Positions 18,893 through 27,749 of a stretch of 64,000 bases of DNA are shown here, piece after piece (position 1 is the first letter of the stretch; each line of letters opens with the position of its first letter). The stretch spans positions 62,001 to 126,000 of the forward strand of contig JAPSKP010000002.1 of assembly GCA_031181585.1 (NCBI GenBank), in the 5' to 3' direction. Origin of the DNA: Lysinibacillus sp. (GTDB lineage: Bacteria; Bacillota; Bacilli; Bacillales_A; Planococcaceae). The position numbers and the translations under genes were made by a program. The notes under the pieces were generated by a model. It saw only the letters and a list, made by a program, of their open reading frames with translations, searched no databases and was not told the DNA's origin.

Positions 18893-19795
18893 TTAATGTG
18901 TCTTACATTTTTCGTATAGACCTTTTTCCTTGATCACCTTGATTAATGTTTCACCAATGACAGATGGTGTCGGTGCTACTTCAATACCTGCTTCGTTCAT
19001 TGCCTTAATTTTCTCGGCTGCTGTTCCTTTTCCACCTGAAATGATAGCGCCTGCATGTCCCATACGCTTACCTGGAGGGGCTGTTTGTCCGCCGATAAAG
19101 CCTACAACAGGTTTTGTCATATTTGCTTTTATCCATTCAGCCGCTTCTTCCTCAGCTGTACCACCGATTTCTCCAATCATCACGACCGCATAAGTTTCCG
19201 GGTCTTCATTGAATGCTTTTAATACATCGATGAAATTCGTACCGTTTACAGGGTCTCCGCCAATGCCGACAGCTGTCGTCTGTCCGATGCCTTCTTGTGT
19301 CAATTGATGAACCGCTTCATAAGTCAATGTTCCAGAACGCGAAACAACACCTACGTGACCTTTTGTATGGATGTAACCAGGCATGATGCCAATTTTACAC
19401 TCATCCGCTGTTATAACCCCTGGACAGTTTGGACCGACCAGACGTGTCTTTTTCCCTTCCATATAACGCTTTACCTTTACCATATCCAAAACTGGAATAT
19501 GTTCCGTGATACAGATCGTCATATCCAGCTCAGCATCTACAGCCTCCATAATCGCATCTGCTGCAAATGGAGCTGATACATAGATAACAGAAACGTTGGC
19601 ACCTGTTGCGTCTACTGCTTCCTGCACGCTATTAAAGACAGGTACTCCCTCTACTTCCATTCCGCCTTTACCAGGAGTTACCCCTGCTACGATTTTTGTA
19701 CCATATTCAAGCATTTGTTTTGTATGGAAAAGCGCTGTTTCACCTGTAATACCTTGAACGATTACTTTTGTATCTTTGTTAATATATACACTCAT
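18893..19795 (-). CDS. sucD: Succinyl-CoA synthetase alpha subunit
   Basis: TCA cycle enzyme subunit that binds CoA and carries the phosphohistidine; with SucC it converts succinyl-CoA to succinate with nucleoside triphosphate formation. 300 aa. CoA-binding N-terminus ([19 protein letters not shown]), VGPNCPGVI, and the phosphohistidine loop [17 protein letters not shown] near residue 246. It follows sucC by 18 bases; a strong terminator follows it. Confidence 0.98.
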   Translation of the reverse strand: MSVYINKDTKVIVQGITGETALFHTKQMLEYGTKIVAGVTPGKGGMEVEGVPVFNSVQEAVDATGANVSVIYVSAPFAADAIMEAVDAELDMTICITEHIPVLDMVKVKRYMEGKKTRLVGPNCPGVITADECKIGIMPGYIHTKGHVGVVSRSGTLTYEAVHQLTQEGIGQTTAVGIGGDPVNGTNFIDVLKAFNEDPETYAVVMIGEIGGTAEEEAAEWIKANMTKPVVGFIGGQTAPPGKRMGHAGAIISGGKGTAAEKIKAMNEAGIEVAPTPSVIGETLIKVIKEKGLYEKCKTH

Positions 19796-19813
19796 TGATA
19801 TCCCCTGCCTCCC

Positions 19814-20974
19814 TTAGCCTACAAGTCCTACGATTTTTTGGGCGCCATCAGCCATTGAATCCGCTGCAACGATATTCAAGCCTGATTCGTTCAGTAACTG
19901 TTTACCTAGATCAACATTTGTTCCTTCTAGACGTACAACAAGCGGCACTTTAAGTCCCACTTCTTTTGCGGCTGTAATAACCCCTTCCGCAATGATGTCG
20001 CATTTCATAATTCCGCCGAAAATATTAACGAAAATACCTTTCACTTTCGGATCTGACAGAATGATTTTAAATGCTTCTGTTACTTTTTCTGCTGTCGCGC
20101 CGCCCCCAACATCCAGGAAGTTGGCAGGTGATCCGCCATAATAGCTGATTGTATCCATTGTTGCCATCGCCAATCCTGCACCATTTACCATGCAGCCGAT
20201 GTTACCATCAAGGGAAATATAGCTTAAATCATATTTTGAAGCTTCAATCTCTTTTGGATCTTCTTCATCGAAGTCACGTAACTCTACAATATCTTTATGG
20301 CGATATAGGGCATTGCTGTCAAAGTTAAACTTTGCATCAAGCGCTACTACCTCATCATCGCCTGTGACAACAAGCGGGTTGATTTCAACGATTGATGCAT
20401 CCTTTTCAATAAACGCATCATAAAGTCCAAGCATCAATTTTGCCGCTTTGTTAACCAGCTTTGTAGGGATATTCATGTTGAATGCCATACGGCGTGCTTG
20501 GAAAGGCAGAAGACCTGTTACTGGATCCACAACTTCCTTGAAGATCTTTTCAGGATTCGTTTCGGCCACTTCCTCTATATCCATACCGCCTTCTTCCGAG
20601 CCCATTAATGTGACACGCGAAGTTGCACGGTCTAATACAAAACTTAAATAATATTCTTTTTGAATATCCGATCCCTCTTCAATGTAAAGACGCTTTACTT
20701 CTTTACCTTCTGGACCCGTTTGGTGCGTTACTAAAATTTTACCAAGCAGCTCCTTTGCATAAGAGCGTACTTCATCAAGGTTTTTTGCAATCTTGACACC
20801 GCCTGCCTTACCGCGACCCCCCGCATGGATTTGCGCTTTCACAACAGTAACGTTGCTACCAAGCTCCTTTGCGACTTTCACAGCTTCATCCGGAGAAAAA
20901 GCAACTTTCCCGTTTGGCACTGCCACCCCATAGCTTCTTAAGATTTCTTTCCCTTGATATTCATGGATATTCAT
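19814..20974 (-). CDS. sucC: Succinyl-CoA synthetase beta subunit
   Basis: ATP-grasp subunit of succinyl-CoA synthetase. 386 aa from ATG 20974 ([19 protein letters not shown]), with GGGAGG 7 bases upstream; a 5-residue-longer reading lacks a ribosome site. Diagnostic segments: [20 protein letters not shown], the nucleotide-site residues [19 protein letters not shown] and the C-terminal [19 protein letters not shown]. First gene of the sucCD operon, with a clear promoter upstream. Confidence 0.98.
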   Translation of the reverse strand: MNIHEYQGKEILRSYGVAVPNGKVAFSPDEAVKVAKELGSNVTVVKAQIHAGGRGKAGGVKIAKNLDEVRSYAKELLGKILVTHQTGPEGKEVKRLYIEEGSDIQKEYYLSFVLDRATSRVTLMGSEEGGMDIEEVAETNPEKIFKEVVDPVTGLLPFQARRMAFNMNIPTKLVNKAAKLMLGLYDAFIEKDASIVEINPLVVTGDDEVVALDAKFNFDSNALYRHKDIVELRDFDEEDPKEIEASKYDLSYISLDGNIGCMVNGAGLAMATMDTISYYGGSPANFLDVGGGATAEKVTEAFKIILSDPKVKGIFVNIFGGIMKCDIIAEGVITAAKEVGLKVPLVVRLEGTNVDLGKQLLNESGLNIVAADSMADGAQKIVGLVG

Positions 20975-21022
20975 AATACATCCTCCCATCAGACAATTGG
21001 AAATATTTTTGCACTATAATCT

Positions 21023-21051
21023 ATTTTATACAAACATTCAGATAATGTCTA
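21023..21051 (-). promoter_or_regulatory. Sigma-A type promoter of sucCD
   Basis: Minus strand -35 TAGACA (21051-21046), 17-base spacer, -10 TAAAAT (21028-21023). It lies 50-77 bases before the sucC start and downstream of the preceding operon's terminator. Confidence 0.65.
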
Positions 21052-21112
21052 TCTTTGTCTTTTATGCGAAATTTTCAGTCTTTTCGGACCTATTATTCTA
21101 TTTTATCCGCAA

Positions 21113-21152
21113 AGTACAAAAAAAGCCGAGTAAGTGATATCACTTACCCGGC
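21113..21152 (-). terminator. Terminator overlapping the 3' end of the FlhB-like gene
   Basis: Stem GCCG.GTAAGTGAT / ATCACTTAC.CGGC (21125-21138 with 21139-21152, one A-C mismatch) followed by TTTTTTTTG on the minus strand. The stop codon of the FlhB-like gene lies inside the stem, which closes the rnhB operon. Confidence 0.88.
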
Positions 21153-21445
21153 CCATTTCGACGTTTTAATTCCCCATGCCTTTTATCTAAATGGTAAATA
21201 AAAGCAAATACCTCCGCTACGGCTTGATACAATTCCTCAGGTATGGACTCGTTTAAATCCAGCTGTCCCAATAGTTGGACAAGATTTTGATCCTCATGAA
21301 CCGGCACATTATGGAGGGTAGCCTGCTCCAGAATATTTTCGGCAATTTTCCCCTTTCCTTTGGCTACTACTGTCGGACCGTTAGAAGAGAGTGGATTATA
21401 AGAGAGCGCAATTGCTTCTTTTCGTACAAATTTCTTGTCGCTCAT
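21140..21445 (-). CDS. FlhB C-terminal-domain-like protein (YlqH-like)
   Basis: 101 aa from ATG 21445, which overlaps the stop of the FliK-like gene (ATGA). It resembles only the cytoplasmic C-terminal domain of the export-gate protein FlhB/YscU: KEAIALSYNPLSSNGPTVVA, then IAENILEQATLHNVPVHEDQ and LVQLLGQLDLNESIPEELYQ. It has no membrane segments and lacks the NPTH self-cleavage motif, so the usual autocleavage switch cannot occur. B. subtilis YlqH sits in the same place. The function is unknown; a partner of the FliK-like protein next door is an inference. Confidence 0.85.
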   Translation of the reverse strand: MSDKKFVRKEAIALSYNPLSSNGPTVVAKGKGKIAENILEQATLHNVPVHEDQNLVQLLGQLDLNESIPEELYQAVAEVFAFIYHLDKRHGELKRRNGPGK

Positions 21446-23340
21446 ACGCGAATATCCACCCCGTTCCACTGCTCAGGAGTCTTTTTTGAATTTTGTGTGG
21501 CTTTTTCGGGACCTTTTCTTTCAAGTGATTTGATGAAAACCCCTGAAAGCTGGTATTCCTTGTCACTTAGCCCGCCTTTTAATGACTGCTTGAGCGGTTC
21601 TGCCAACATGCTGAGCTGCGGATCATCATTGAATACAGTAATCGTGACCACTCTGTTCTGGACCTGCATATCAATAACCGTCTCATGTAGAGATTCCATA
21701 TTTAAATAGAATAAGATGCGGGCAAAATTCGCATCAATTTTCCCGTCTTTTCCCATACGCCCGTTCCATTGTAGTGTTGCATCCATCTGTCTGCCGAAAA
21801 ATTCAAGCGGTAGTTGCATAATAAGCTGATGCTGATGGCCATTTTCTCCTGAAAGCAGCTGCATCCCATTCATCCGTGCCATTAATAACTCCGCTGATTC
21901 ACGTAATGCAGGGGGCAGCTGTGCATCTTGCAGCAGAGAAAGCAATTGCGGCTTAACAGATTGAGCAAGTGAATGAACATCACTAGCCTTACTGTTTAAC
22001 GCAGCCTCATAGCTGATGCCAAGCCCTTTTAAAACTGTTTTTATTGCTTGTTCCGCCATCCTGCCATCCACAGCATTACGTACAATTGCTTCTGCCTCGG
22101 TTAAGAGCGATTGAATGGCTGGCTGTGATGATTCGGCACTTGAACGTACAAGGTTTCTCATCACCGTATCATTGATAGCATCAGGCTTCAGGAGAGATAA
22201 AAGCTGATCTTTGACTGCCAGACCGCTGTCATTTTGTGTAAACAGGCGGTTATCATTATTCATAGAAAAAGCTTTGAGCAGCTGATCCTGGAGCTGGCGG
22301 GCAAATACCTCTATTGTCTGTTTTGTCTGTGGAAGCTGTGTAAATCGTTCTACCATTTGATTCAACTGATTTTTTTGTTCCGCCGTCAATAACTTTTCAT
22401 TTTGCAGAAAGTTGCGCACCTGTTGAATGATCTGAGTACTGTCTTCTGGCTTAGCTGTCATGATTTGTCCAATCAGCTGTCCCGCTTGCCCTGGCTGTAA
22501 CGGCAAAGACGGGCTTGTCGTCTGTGCCAGCTGGGATTGCCAATTAGTCATAGAAGCGGTTTGAGGAATCACACCCGCTTCTTTCAAGAGCATCAAAGCT
22601 TGTTGGCGATTCGTCGTAGAGGCTGAAGCATCTGTTAGTGTCTGGACAGCACGCGCCAGTATGACACCTCCCATTTCATTATCAAGCGGCTTAGCAATTG
22701 TTTGCACTTGTGTCAATAAGCTTGTTTTAAGTTCGTTGTTAAGGTTCGTTTCATTCGTTAACTGACTTATGAAGTTTTGAAGCGCCGCGTTCATGCCAGT
22801 CGTTTTCGCTCCTTGGACAAGTGCCTGAAACACATCGTTTGTAAATGGCATCTTTAACTCCACCATACGCTGCATCGCGCTGAGAGCATCTTGCTTTGTA
22901 ACTTCTTGCGGCAGCACCTTCATCCAAGCTTCAGCTTGCAGAAGCTGCTCACGTGTTATCGGCATCTGTGTTTTCAGGAAATGCCCCATTACTTGCTGCA
23001 TTTCTTTTGTCTGAGGCAAATTCATTGATTGCAGCAGCTGTGCCATCTGCTGTTGTGTACCCATTGCCTGAGGCATCGGACCGGTCACTACCTTCAGCTC
23101 TGTCTGGGCACCTGTACTGGCTACTTGAAAAAAGTGTGCATCTCCAGCCGTAAGCGGTACCTCCAGTTTAGCAATTAGTTTGTGTCCACCCACTTGAATC
23201 TCTGCCATTTGATCCGGGTACAACTGCTTTATTGTTCCATGGAATACTTGTCCTTCCCGCAGTGTTAGAGCTTGATTTGTTTGCAGCGTCTGCTGTTGCG
23301 GTTGGATAGGATTAAATGATGTAGATGTCAACCTATTCAC
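21442..23340 (-). CDS. FliK-like protein (YlqG-like)
   Basis: 632 aa protein without signal peptide or membrane segment. The C-terminal 150 residues resemble the FliK hook-length-control domain (HQLIMQLPLEFFGRQMDATL, then NFARILFYLNMESLHETVID); the rest is Gln-, Leu- and Thr-rich and looks helical. It lies between rnhB and the FlhB-C-like gene, overlapping both by 4 bases. B. subtilis YlqG has the same position. A second FliK/FlhB-C pair away from the flagellar operon suggests a role in export-substrate selection, but this is not shown. The start ATG 23340 follows the rnhB stop directly. Confidence 0.8.
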   Translation of the reverse strand: MNRLTSTSFNPIQPQQQTLQTNQALTLREGQVFHGTIKQLYPDQMAEIQVGGHKLIAKLEVPLTAGDAHFFQVASTGAQTELKVVTGPMPQAMGTQQQMAQLLQSMNLPQTKEMQQVMGHFLKTQMPITREQLLQAEAWMKVLPQEVTKQDALSAMQRMVELKMPFTNDVFQALVQGAKTTGMNAALQNFISQLTNETNLNNELKTSLLTQVQTIAKPLDNEMGGVILARAVQTLTDASASTTNRQQALMLLKEAGVIPQTASMTNWQSQLAQTTSPSLPLQPGQAGQLIGQIMTAKPEDSTQIIQQVRNFLQNEKLLTAEQKNQLNQMVERFTQLPQTKQTIEVFARQLQDQLLKAFSMNNDNRLFTQNDSGLAVKDQLLSLLKPDAINDTVMRNLVRSSAESSQPAIQSLLTEAEAIVRNAVDGRMAEQAIKTVLKGLGISYEAALNSKASDVHSLAQSVKPQLLSLLQDAQLPPALRESAELLMARMNGMQLLSGENGHQHQLIMQLPLEFFGRQMDATLQWNGRMGKDGKIDANFARILFYLNMESLHETVIDMQVQNRVVTITVFNDDPQLSMLAEPLKQSLKGGLSDKEYQLSGVFIKSLERKGPEKATQNSKKTPEQWNGVDIRV

Positions 23341-24104
23341 CCCTTTATCATCGATTTAATAGGTTCAAAGCTCTTTCTATGGTGTTTCGTCGGCCCAAAC
23401 TGTTCAAGCGCTTCTAGGTGCTGTTTTGTGCCATATCCAGCGTGCTGTTGAAAGCCATACTGCGGATACTGTTCATGCAGCTGCTCCATATACTCATCCC
23501 GCGCTGTTTTCGCTAAAATGGATGCAGCAGCAATTGCCAGACTCTTTGTATCTCCCTTAACAATGGAATGCTGTGGTAACTGAATGGGCAAGGTCATGGC
23601 ATCCACCAGGACAACTGCAGGCTGTACGGCAAGCCCGGCAACACTTGCAGCCATTGACTGCTTCGTCGCCTCATAAATATTTAATTCGTCAATCTTTTCA
23701 GCCGGCTGAAAATGGATATGATAGCAAACAGCATGTTCCTTGATACGTGCTGCATAATTTTCACGTAGTTCCTTTGATAATTGCTTTGAATCATTAATGC
23801 CGACAAGTGCTTCACAGAAATTCGGCAAGACGACAGCAGCTGTTACAACGGGCCCCGCTAGTGGTCCCCGCCCCGCTTCATCTACCCCTGCCGCAAATGC
23901 ATCAGCATGTGGCAGGAATGACATATCGAATTGACATTTCTCTTTATGAGCAACAATCATCTGCTGCCTTTTAGCCAACCGCTTCTCAAAAGATCCCCAA
24001 GCCTTCTGCACCCCTGCTCGTGTATCTTGTTTAATTTCTTCCATCCAAGGTTCAATATATTCTGCACTCTTTAATGCAACTGTAATTTCTTTAATCGTTT
24101 TCAT
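23337..24104 (-). CDS. rnhB: Ribonuclease HII
   Basis: Endonuclease that nicks 5' of ribonucleotides embedded in DNA. 255 aa, the length of Firmicutes RnhB with an N-terminal extension of about 70 residues. Catalytic motif AAGVDEAGRGPLAGPVVTAA near residue 75 (Asp, Glu), the second Asp in VVLVDAMTL, and SLAIAAASILAKTARDEYME. AAGGAG lies 7 bases before ATG 24104. A terminator and a sigma-D-like -10 box lie upstream, making rnhB the first gene of the operon with the FliK-like and FlhB-like genes. Confidence 0.97.
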   Translation of the reverse strand: MKTIKEITVALKSAEYIEPWMEEIKQDTRAGVQKAWGSFEKRLAKRQQMIVAHKEKCQFDMSFLPHADAFAAGVDEAGRGPLAGPVVTAAVVLPNFCEALVGINDSKQLSKELRENYAARIKEHAVCYHIHFQPAEKIDELNIYEATKQSMAASVAGLAVQPAVVLVDAMTLPIQLPQHSIVKGDTKSLAIAAASILAKTARDEYMEQLHEQYPQYGFQQHAGYGTKQHLEALEQFGPTKHHRKSFEPIKSMIKG

Positions 24105-24133
24105 TTCTATACTCCTTGCCTATTCTATGTTAT

Positions 24134-24141
24134 ATATCGGC
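24134..24141 (-). promoter_or_regulatory. Sigma-D-like -10 octamer upstream of rnhB
   Basis: The minus strand carries GCCGATAT, identical to the -10 consensus of B. subtilis sigma-D (flagellar sigma factor). The start point would lie about 25 bases before rnhB. The matching -35 (TAAA at 15 bases) is poor: TTAT at 24160-24157. No good sigma-A pair is visible in the 60-base gap. Confidence 0.4.
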
Positions 24142-24160
24142 ATGTATTTTTTTATTATAA

Positions 24161-24197
24161 AAGAAAAAAGCCTTTCCACTGGAGTGAAAAGGCTTAT
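24161..24197 (-). terminator. Intrinsic terminator after rbgA
   Basis: Stem AAGCCTTT (24168-24175 with 24188-24195), extended inward by CACT/AGTG, then CTTTTTTCTTTT on the minus strand. It lies just after the rbgA stop and separates rbgA from rnhB. Confidence 0.85.
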
Positions 24198-24201
24198 TCA
24201 A

Positions 24202-25077
24202 TTATTGTTCCATATTCTCTTTTTCTATTTGCTCATCCACAAAATCAAATGTCAGCTTTCCTAGGTGCTCCGAACGGATATCTCGTACAATAAGCTCTGC
24301 AACCTGATCGTAGTCAATTTCTCCACCCGTACCAAACACACGGCGAAGCTTTCCGATGTGGTCGAAAGTCTCTACTAATTCTTCATGCACAAATTCAAGC
24401 TGATACCGTTCTTTCATCCGTGCAGGGTAGTGGGTAGCAAGAAAACGAAGTCCGTATACCGCCAAATCCTCCATATTCGTCACTGTATCCTTGATTGCCC
24501 CTGTTAACGCTAGTTTATAGCCAACTTCTTGATCTTCAAACTTGGGCCACAAAATTCCCGGTGTGTCCAATAATTCTAATTCTTTTCCTACTTTTATCCA
24601 CTGTTGGGCCTTTGTTACCCCTGGAGTATTCCCGGTTTTTGCTATGTTCTTCTTCGCAAGGCGGTTGATTAATGTTGATTTTCCTACGTTTGGAATGCCG
24701 ACAATCATGGCACGGATAGCACGGGGTTTCATACCTTTTGCTTTCATACGGGCCCATTTTTCGGCCAACATTTCCTGTGCTGCTTTTGTTACGACTTGCA
24801 GCCCTTTTCCTTCAAGCGAGTTGATTGCAACCGCTTTATGGCCTTGTTTATCGAAATATGCCAGCCATTTACGTGTTTCAGACTCATCCGCCATATCCTG
24901 CTTATTTAAAATAAGCAGCCGCGGTTTTTGGTTAATCACCTGGTCGATCATCGGGTTGCGGGATGAAAGTGGTAAACGAGCATCTACAAGCTCAAAGATG
25001 ATATCTACTAGTTTTAATTTTTCAGAAACTTCACGGCGCGCTTTCGCCATATGCCCTGGAAACCATTGTATTGTCAT
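24202..25077 (-). CDS. rbgA: Ribosome biogenesis GTPase RbgA (YlqF)
   Basis: Circularly permuted GTPase needed for late 50S assembly. 291 aa from ATG 25077 ([20 protein letters not shown]); a start 3 codons upstream is possible. Motif order is permuted: G4 LILNKQD, then G1 [19 protein letters not shown], then G3 [14 protein letters not shown]. The N-terminal PGHMAKA motif is diagnostic of the family. It lies between lepB and rnhB, as in related Bacilli, and is followed by its own terminator. Confidence 0.97.
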   Translation of the reverse strand: MTIQWFPGHMAKARREVSEKLKLVDIIFELVDARLPLSSRNPMIDQVINQKPRLLILNKQDMADESETRKWLAYFDKQGHKAVAINSLEGKGLQVVTKAAQEMLAEKWARMKAKGMKPRAIRAMIVGIPNVGKSTLINRLAKKNIAKTGNTPGVTKAQQWIKVGKELELLDTPGILWPKFEDQEVGYKLALTGAIKDTVTNMEDLAVYGLRFLATHYPARMKERYQLEFVHEELVETFDHIGKLRRVFGTGGEIDYDQVAELIVRDIRSEHLGKLTFDFVDEQIEKENMEQ

Positions 25078-25204
25078 TTGAAACATCCTTTCTCCTATGG
25101 CATGGCATCATCTTGCAACTAGAAGAGATTTCCTTGCCAGTGTCTTTCTTTATAGTAAGAAGTAAATTTACCTGCCACTATAGTGTATCCACATTAGCTT
25201 TTTT

Positions 25205-25236
25205 CATATAAAAAGAGGAGACTCGCATCCCCTCTC
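25205..25236 (-). terminator. Intrinsic terminator after lepB
   Basis: Minus-strand stem AGAGG / CCTCT (25214-25218 with 25231-25235) around a 12-base loop, followed by TTTTTATA. Short but U-rich, 6 bases after the lepB stop. Confidence 0.65.
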
Positions 25237-25241
25237 ATACG

Positions 25242-25805
25242 TCATTTTACAATTTTAATATCATTTAGAGGCCAGAAAATCAAATTTGTATTCCCTATGA
25301 TTTCATCTTGGCTGACAATCCCAATATGGCGGCTATCTTTACTGAAGCGACGGTTGTCTCCCATCACAAATACATAACCTTCGGGGATCACTTCAATTTC
25401 AGGATCAATATCCTGCAGTCTAAAATCACCAGTGAGATTTCCTTCTGTAATTTCCGCTTTATACTGATCTAAATAAGGCTCCTCAAACGGTTCCCCATTA
25501 ATATATAGCTGATCATCGATGTATTCGACATGATCTCCCGGGAGACCGATAACACGTTTGATGTAATCTTTTCCTTCCGGTGCATGGAATACGACGATAT
25601 CAAAACGGTCCGGGCTTCCAATTTGGTAGCCGATTTTATTAACAATCATTCGGTCACCGTCTTCAAGGGTTGGCATCATGGAGTCTCCGTCAACTACGAT
25701 AGGCGTAAATAAAAAATATCGAATGAATGCAGCAATCGCAAAAGCAATCAGCAGCGCCTTGATCCATTCCCAAAGTTCGTTCTTTTCTTTCTCAACTTTT
25801 TCCAA
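25242..25805 (-). CDS. lepB: Type I signal peptidase
   Basis: Membrane serine protease that removes signal peptides from exported proteins. 187 aa from TTG 25805 (EKVEKEKNELWEWIKALLIA), chosen because an AGGGGG ribosome site lies about 8 bases upstream. One membrane segment at about 15-33. Catalytic Ser in VVDGDSMMPTLEDGD (about residue 40), catalytic Lys in GKDYIKRVIGLPGDHVEYID, and the C-terminal box FVMGDNRRFSKDSRHIG. The single N-terminal span is the Gram-positive SipS/SipT type. B. subtilis lacks it at this position. Confidence 0.95.
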   Translation of the reverse strand: MEKVEKEKNELWEWIKALLIAFAIAAFIRYFLFTPIVVDGDSMMPTLEDGDRMIVNKIGYQIGSPDRFDIVVFHAPEGKDYIKRVIGLPGDHVEYIDDQLYINGEPFEEPYLDQYKAEITEGNLTGDFRLQDIDPEIEVIPEGYVFVMGDNRRFSKDSRHIGIVSQDEIIGNTNLIFWPLNDIKIVK

Positions 25806-25834
25806 GCAAATATCCCCCTCGTCTATCAACATTT

Positions 25835-25863
25835 ATTGTAAACGAAATATAGTTCTCAAGCAA
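25835..25863 (-). promoter_or_regulatory. Sigma-A type promoter of lepB
   Basis: Minus strand TTGCTT (25863-25858), 17-base spacer, TACAAT (25840-25835), about 30 bases before the TTG start and just after the rplS terminator. Confidence 0.6.
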
Positions 25864-25889
25864 AAAAAATCGCCTATTGCCATATGTAA

Positions 25890-25930
25890 AGAGAAAAGAA
25901 TGGAGCCTGAAACCAAGCCCCATTCTTTAA
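25890..25930 (-). terminator. Intrinsic terminator after rplS
   Basis: Stem AAAGAATGG / CCATTCTTT (25895-25903 with 25920-25928) with partial inner pairing, followed by TTCTCTTT on the minus strand; 10 bases after the rplS stop. Confidence 0.8.
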
Positions 25931-25937
25931 AAAGCTA

Positions 25938-26282
25938 TTATCGGATTTCTTTGATACGTGCAGCTTTACCACGTAGGTTACGTAGGTAGTAAAGTTTAGC
26001 GCGACGTACTTTACCGCGACGAGTAACTTCTAATTTAGCGATTTTTGGAGTGTGTACTGGGAAAGTACGCTCAACACCAACACCGTAAGAAATTTTACGA
26101 ACAGTGAAAGTTTCGCTGATGCCGCCACCGCGACGTTTAATTACTACGCCTTCGAATAACTGGATACGTTCACGAGTACCCTCAACAACTTTAACGTGTA
26201 CCTTTACAGTGTCACCAGGACGGAACGCTGGAAGGTCTGTACGAAGTTGTTCTTTAGTAATTTCTGTGATAATGTTAGACAT
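25938..26282 (-). CDS. rplS: 50S ribosomal protein L19
   Basis: Large-subunit protein at the 30S-50S interface. 114 aa, normal length. Highly conserved segments [40 protein letters not shown] and [27 protein letters not shown] precedes the ATG. It has its own promoter and a structured leader (probable L19 leader), so it can be expressed apart from trmD upstream. Confidence 0.99.
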   Translation of the reverse strand: MSNIITEITKEQLRTDLPAFRPGDTVKVHVKVVEGTRERIQLFEGVVIKRRGGGISETFTVRKISYGVGVERTFPVHTPKIAKLEVTRRGKVRRAKLYYLRNLRGKAARIKEIR

Positions 26283-26366
26283 TTTATTCTCTCCTTAGAC
26301 AGATGCTCTTGCACGCTCTAGGCCACAGCGGAACACCGTAATTCAGTGCTTCACATAGAAGCACAA
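26283..26366 (-). ncRNA. Probable L19 (rplS) leader RNA
   Basis: About 83 bases between the predicted start point and the rplS ATG. It opens with the hairpin GTGCTTC / GAAGCAC (26346-26352 with 26358-26364, 5-base loop), followed by a GC-richer stretch that could fold further. An autoregulatory L19 leader family upstream of rplS is known in Firmicutes; I recognise the position and the first hairpin but could not run a covariance model. Confidence 0.5.
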
Positions 26367-26371
26367 AATGA

Positions 26372-26401
26372 ATATTACCATAAATCTTTTCAGGGCGTCA
26401 A
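26372..26401 (-). promoter_or_regulatory. Sigma-A type promoter of rplS
   Basis: Minus strand TTGACG (26401-26396), 18-base spacer, TAATAT (26377-26372). It starts transcription right at the leader hairpin. It overlaps the short gap after trmD. Confidence 0.7.
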
Positions 26402-26412
26402 GTATCTTTTCT

Positions 26413-27147
26413 TTATAGCCATTCTTTTTTTAGCACTTCTAAAACCTTTTGCTGCTTCGGTGTCAGCTCAAGTACCTCAAGCAAATCGGGACGCCGCTCA
26501 AATGTACGTTTCAAAGATTGTTCCATACGCCATTCTTCGATTTTTGCATGGTTGCCGCTTGTTAATACATCCGGTACCTTCATTCCCCGGAAATCTGCTG
26601 GTCGTGTATAATGCGGATGCTCAAGTAGTCCGGTAGAAAATGAATCCTGAATATGGGAATCTGCCTGTCCTAATACACCTGGAAGCAGGCGCACGACGGC
26701 ATCAATGACCGTCATAGCAGGCAGTTCACCTCCTGTCAGCACGAAATCACCGATGGAAATCTCATCTGTTACAAGATGTTCACGGATTCGTTCATCATAT
26801 CCTTCATAATGGCCGCATAGAAAGACAAGATCCTCTTCTTTAGCCAGTTCCTCCGCCTTTTTCTGCGTAAAGCGCTCGCCTTGCGGACACATAAGGATGA
26901 CACGCGGTTTGCGCCCTTCTGTAATCCTTTCAACAGCATTGAACATAGGCTCTGGTTTCAATACCATGCCAGCACCGCCGCCGTAAGGATAGTCATCCAC
27001 CTGTTTATGCTTGTTGTCGCTATATTCCCGAATGTCTGATACAGCTAGCTCAACTGCGCCCTTTTCCTGTGCTTTCTTTAAAATAGACGCACCAAACACA
27101 CCTTCAAACATTTCCGGGAAAAGGCTAAGTACGTGAATTTTCATCAT
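26413..27147 (-). CDS. trmD: tRNA (guanine-N1)-methyltransferase TrmD
   Basis: SPOUT methyltransferase that makes m1G37 in tRNAs and prevents frameshifting. 244 aa. N-terminal [20 protein letters not shown], the trefoil knot with [20 protein letters not shown]-like segment (residues about 38-57), [15 protein letters not shown], and [20 protein letters not shown]. The start (ATGATG, 27147) overlaps the rimM stop. Order rimM-trmD-rplS is conserved. Confidence 0.98.
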   Translation of the reverse strand: MMKIHVLSLFPEMFEGVFGASILKKAQEKGAVELAVSDIREYSDNKHKQVDDYPYGGGAGMVLKPEPMFNAVERITEGRKPRVILMCPQGERFTQKKAEELAKEEDLVFLCGHYEGYDERIREHLVTDEISIGDFVLTGGELPAMTVIDAVVRLLPGVLGQADSHIQDSFSTGLLEHPHYTRPADFRGMKVPDVLTSGNHAKIEEWRMEQSLKRTFERRPDLLEVLELTPKQQKVLEVLKKEWL

Positions 27148-27662
27148 AATAGGCCTTCCATTACATGGATGATGATTTTCTTTTCTTCCACATCAATATC
27201 TTTCACTACATCTTCAATATATGGAATATAGTGCTTCTTGCCGTCTTTAGATTTAATTTCCCAAACGTCATTGGCTCCCGTAGACAGGATGTCTGTTACT
27301 GTACCGATGAGCTCTCCTTCTTCGGAGAAGACTTCGCAGTCCATAATTTCAAAATGGTAATATTCGTTCTCTTCCAGCTCATCCTCCGCTAATTGGTCCA
27401 TAGTGACCTTAAGCAGACCTTCTTTAAACGGCTCCACCAGGTTAATATTATCCATTCCTTCAAATGTAAGCAGGATAAAATTTTTATGGCGGCGCGAACT
27501 TTGGACTGTCACCCAAATTGGATGCTTTTCATCCTTCTTAAATACAGCCAGCTTACTCCCCGGCGCAAAACGAATCTCTTCAAAGTCCGTCGTGGATAGT
27601 ACGCGCACCTCACCTCGAATACCATGTGTATTAACAATGCGACCTACATTAAACCATTCCAT
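27144..27662 (-). CDS. rimM: 16S rRNA processing protein RimM
   Basis: Assembly factor for the 30S head that binds S19. 172 aa from ATG 27662 ([20 protein letters not shown]) with GAGGTG 5 bases upstream; a longer in-frame reading to 27734 runs through a hairpin and has no family match. N-terminal RimM domain with NTHGIRGE, C-terminal PRC-barrel with [20 protein letters not shown] and [20 protein letters not shown]. Overlaps trmD by 4 bases. Confidence 0.97.
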   Translation of the reverse strand: MEWFNVGRIVNTHGIRGEVRVLSTTDFEEIRFAPGSKLAVFKKDEKHPIWVTVQSSRRHKNFILLTFEGMDNINLVEPFKEGLLKVTMDQLAEDELEENEYYHFEIMDCEVFSEEGELIGTVTDILSTGANDVWEIKSKDGKKHYIPYIEDVVKDIDVEEKKIIIHVMEGLL

Positions 27663-27679
27663 CATATCACCTCTTGTAT

Positions 27680-27720
27680 AGAAAAAGAGAAGAAAGCCAG
27701 CGCCTCCTCCTCTTTTTATT
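27680..27720 (-). terminator. Terminator-like hairpin between khpA and rimM
   Basis: Stem AAAAAGAG / CTCTTTTT (27682-27689 with 27710-27717) with a loop of about 20 bases that can pair further. The T run is part of the stem, so activity is possible on both strands but uncertain. It occupies the spot where B. subtilis has ylqD. Confidence 0.5.
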
Positions 27721-27749
27721 GTGTGGATATTCACTCAGAATATCCTTTT

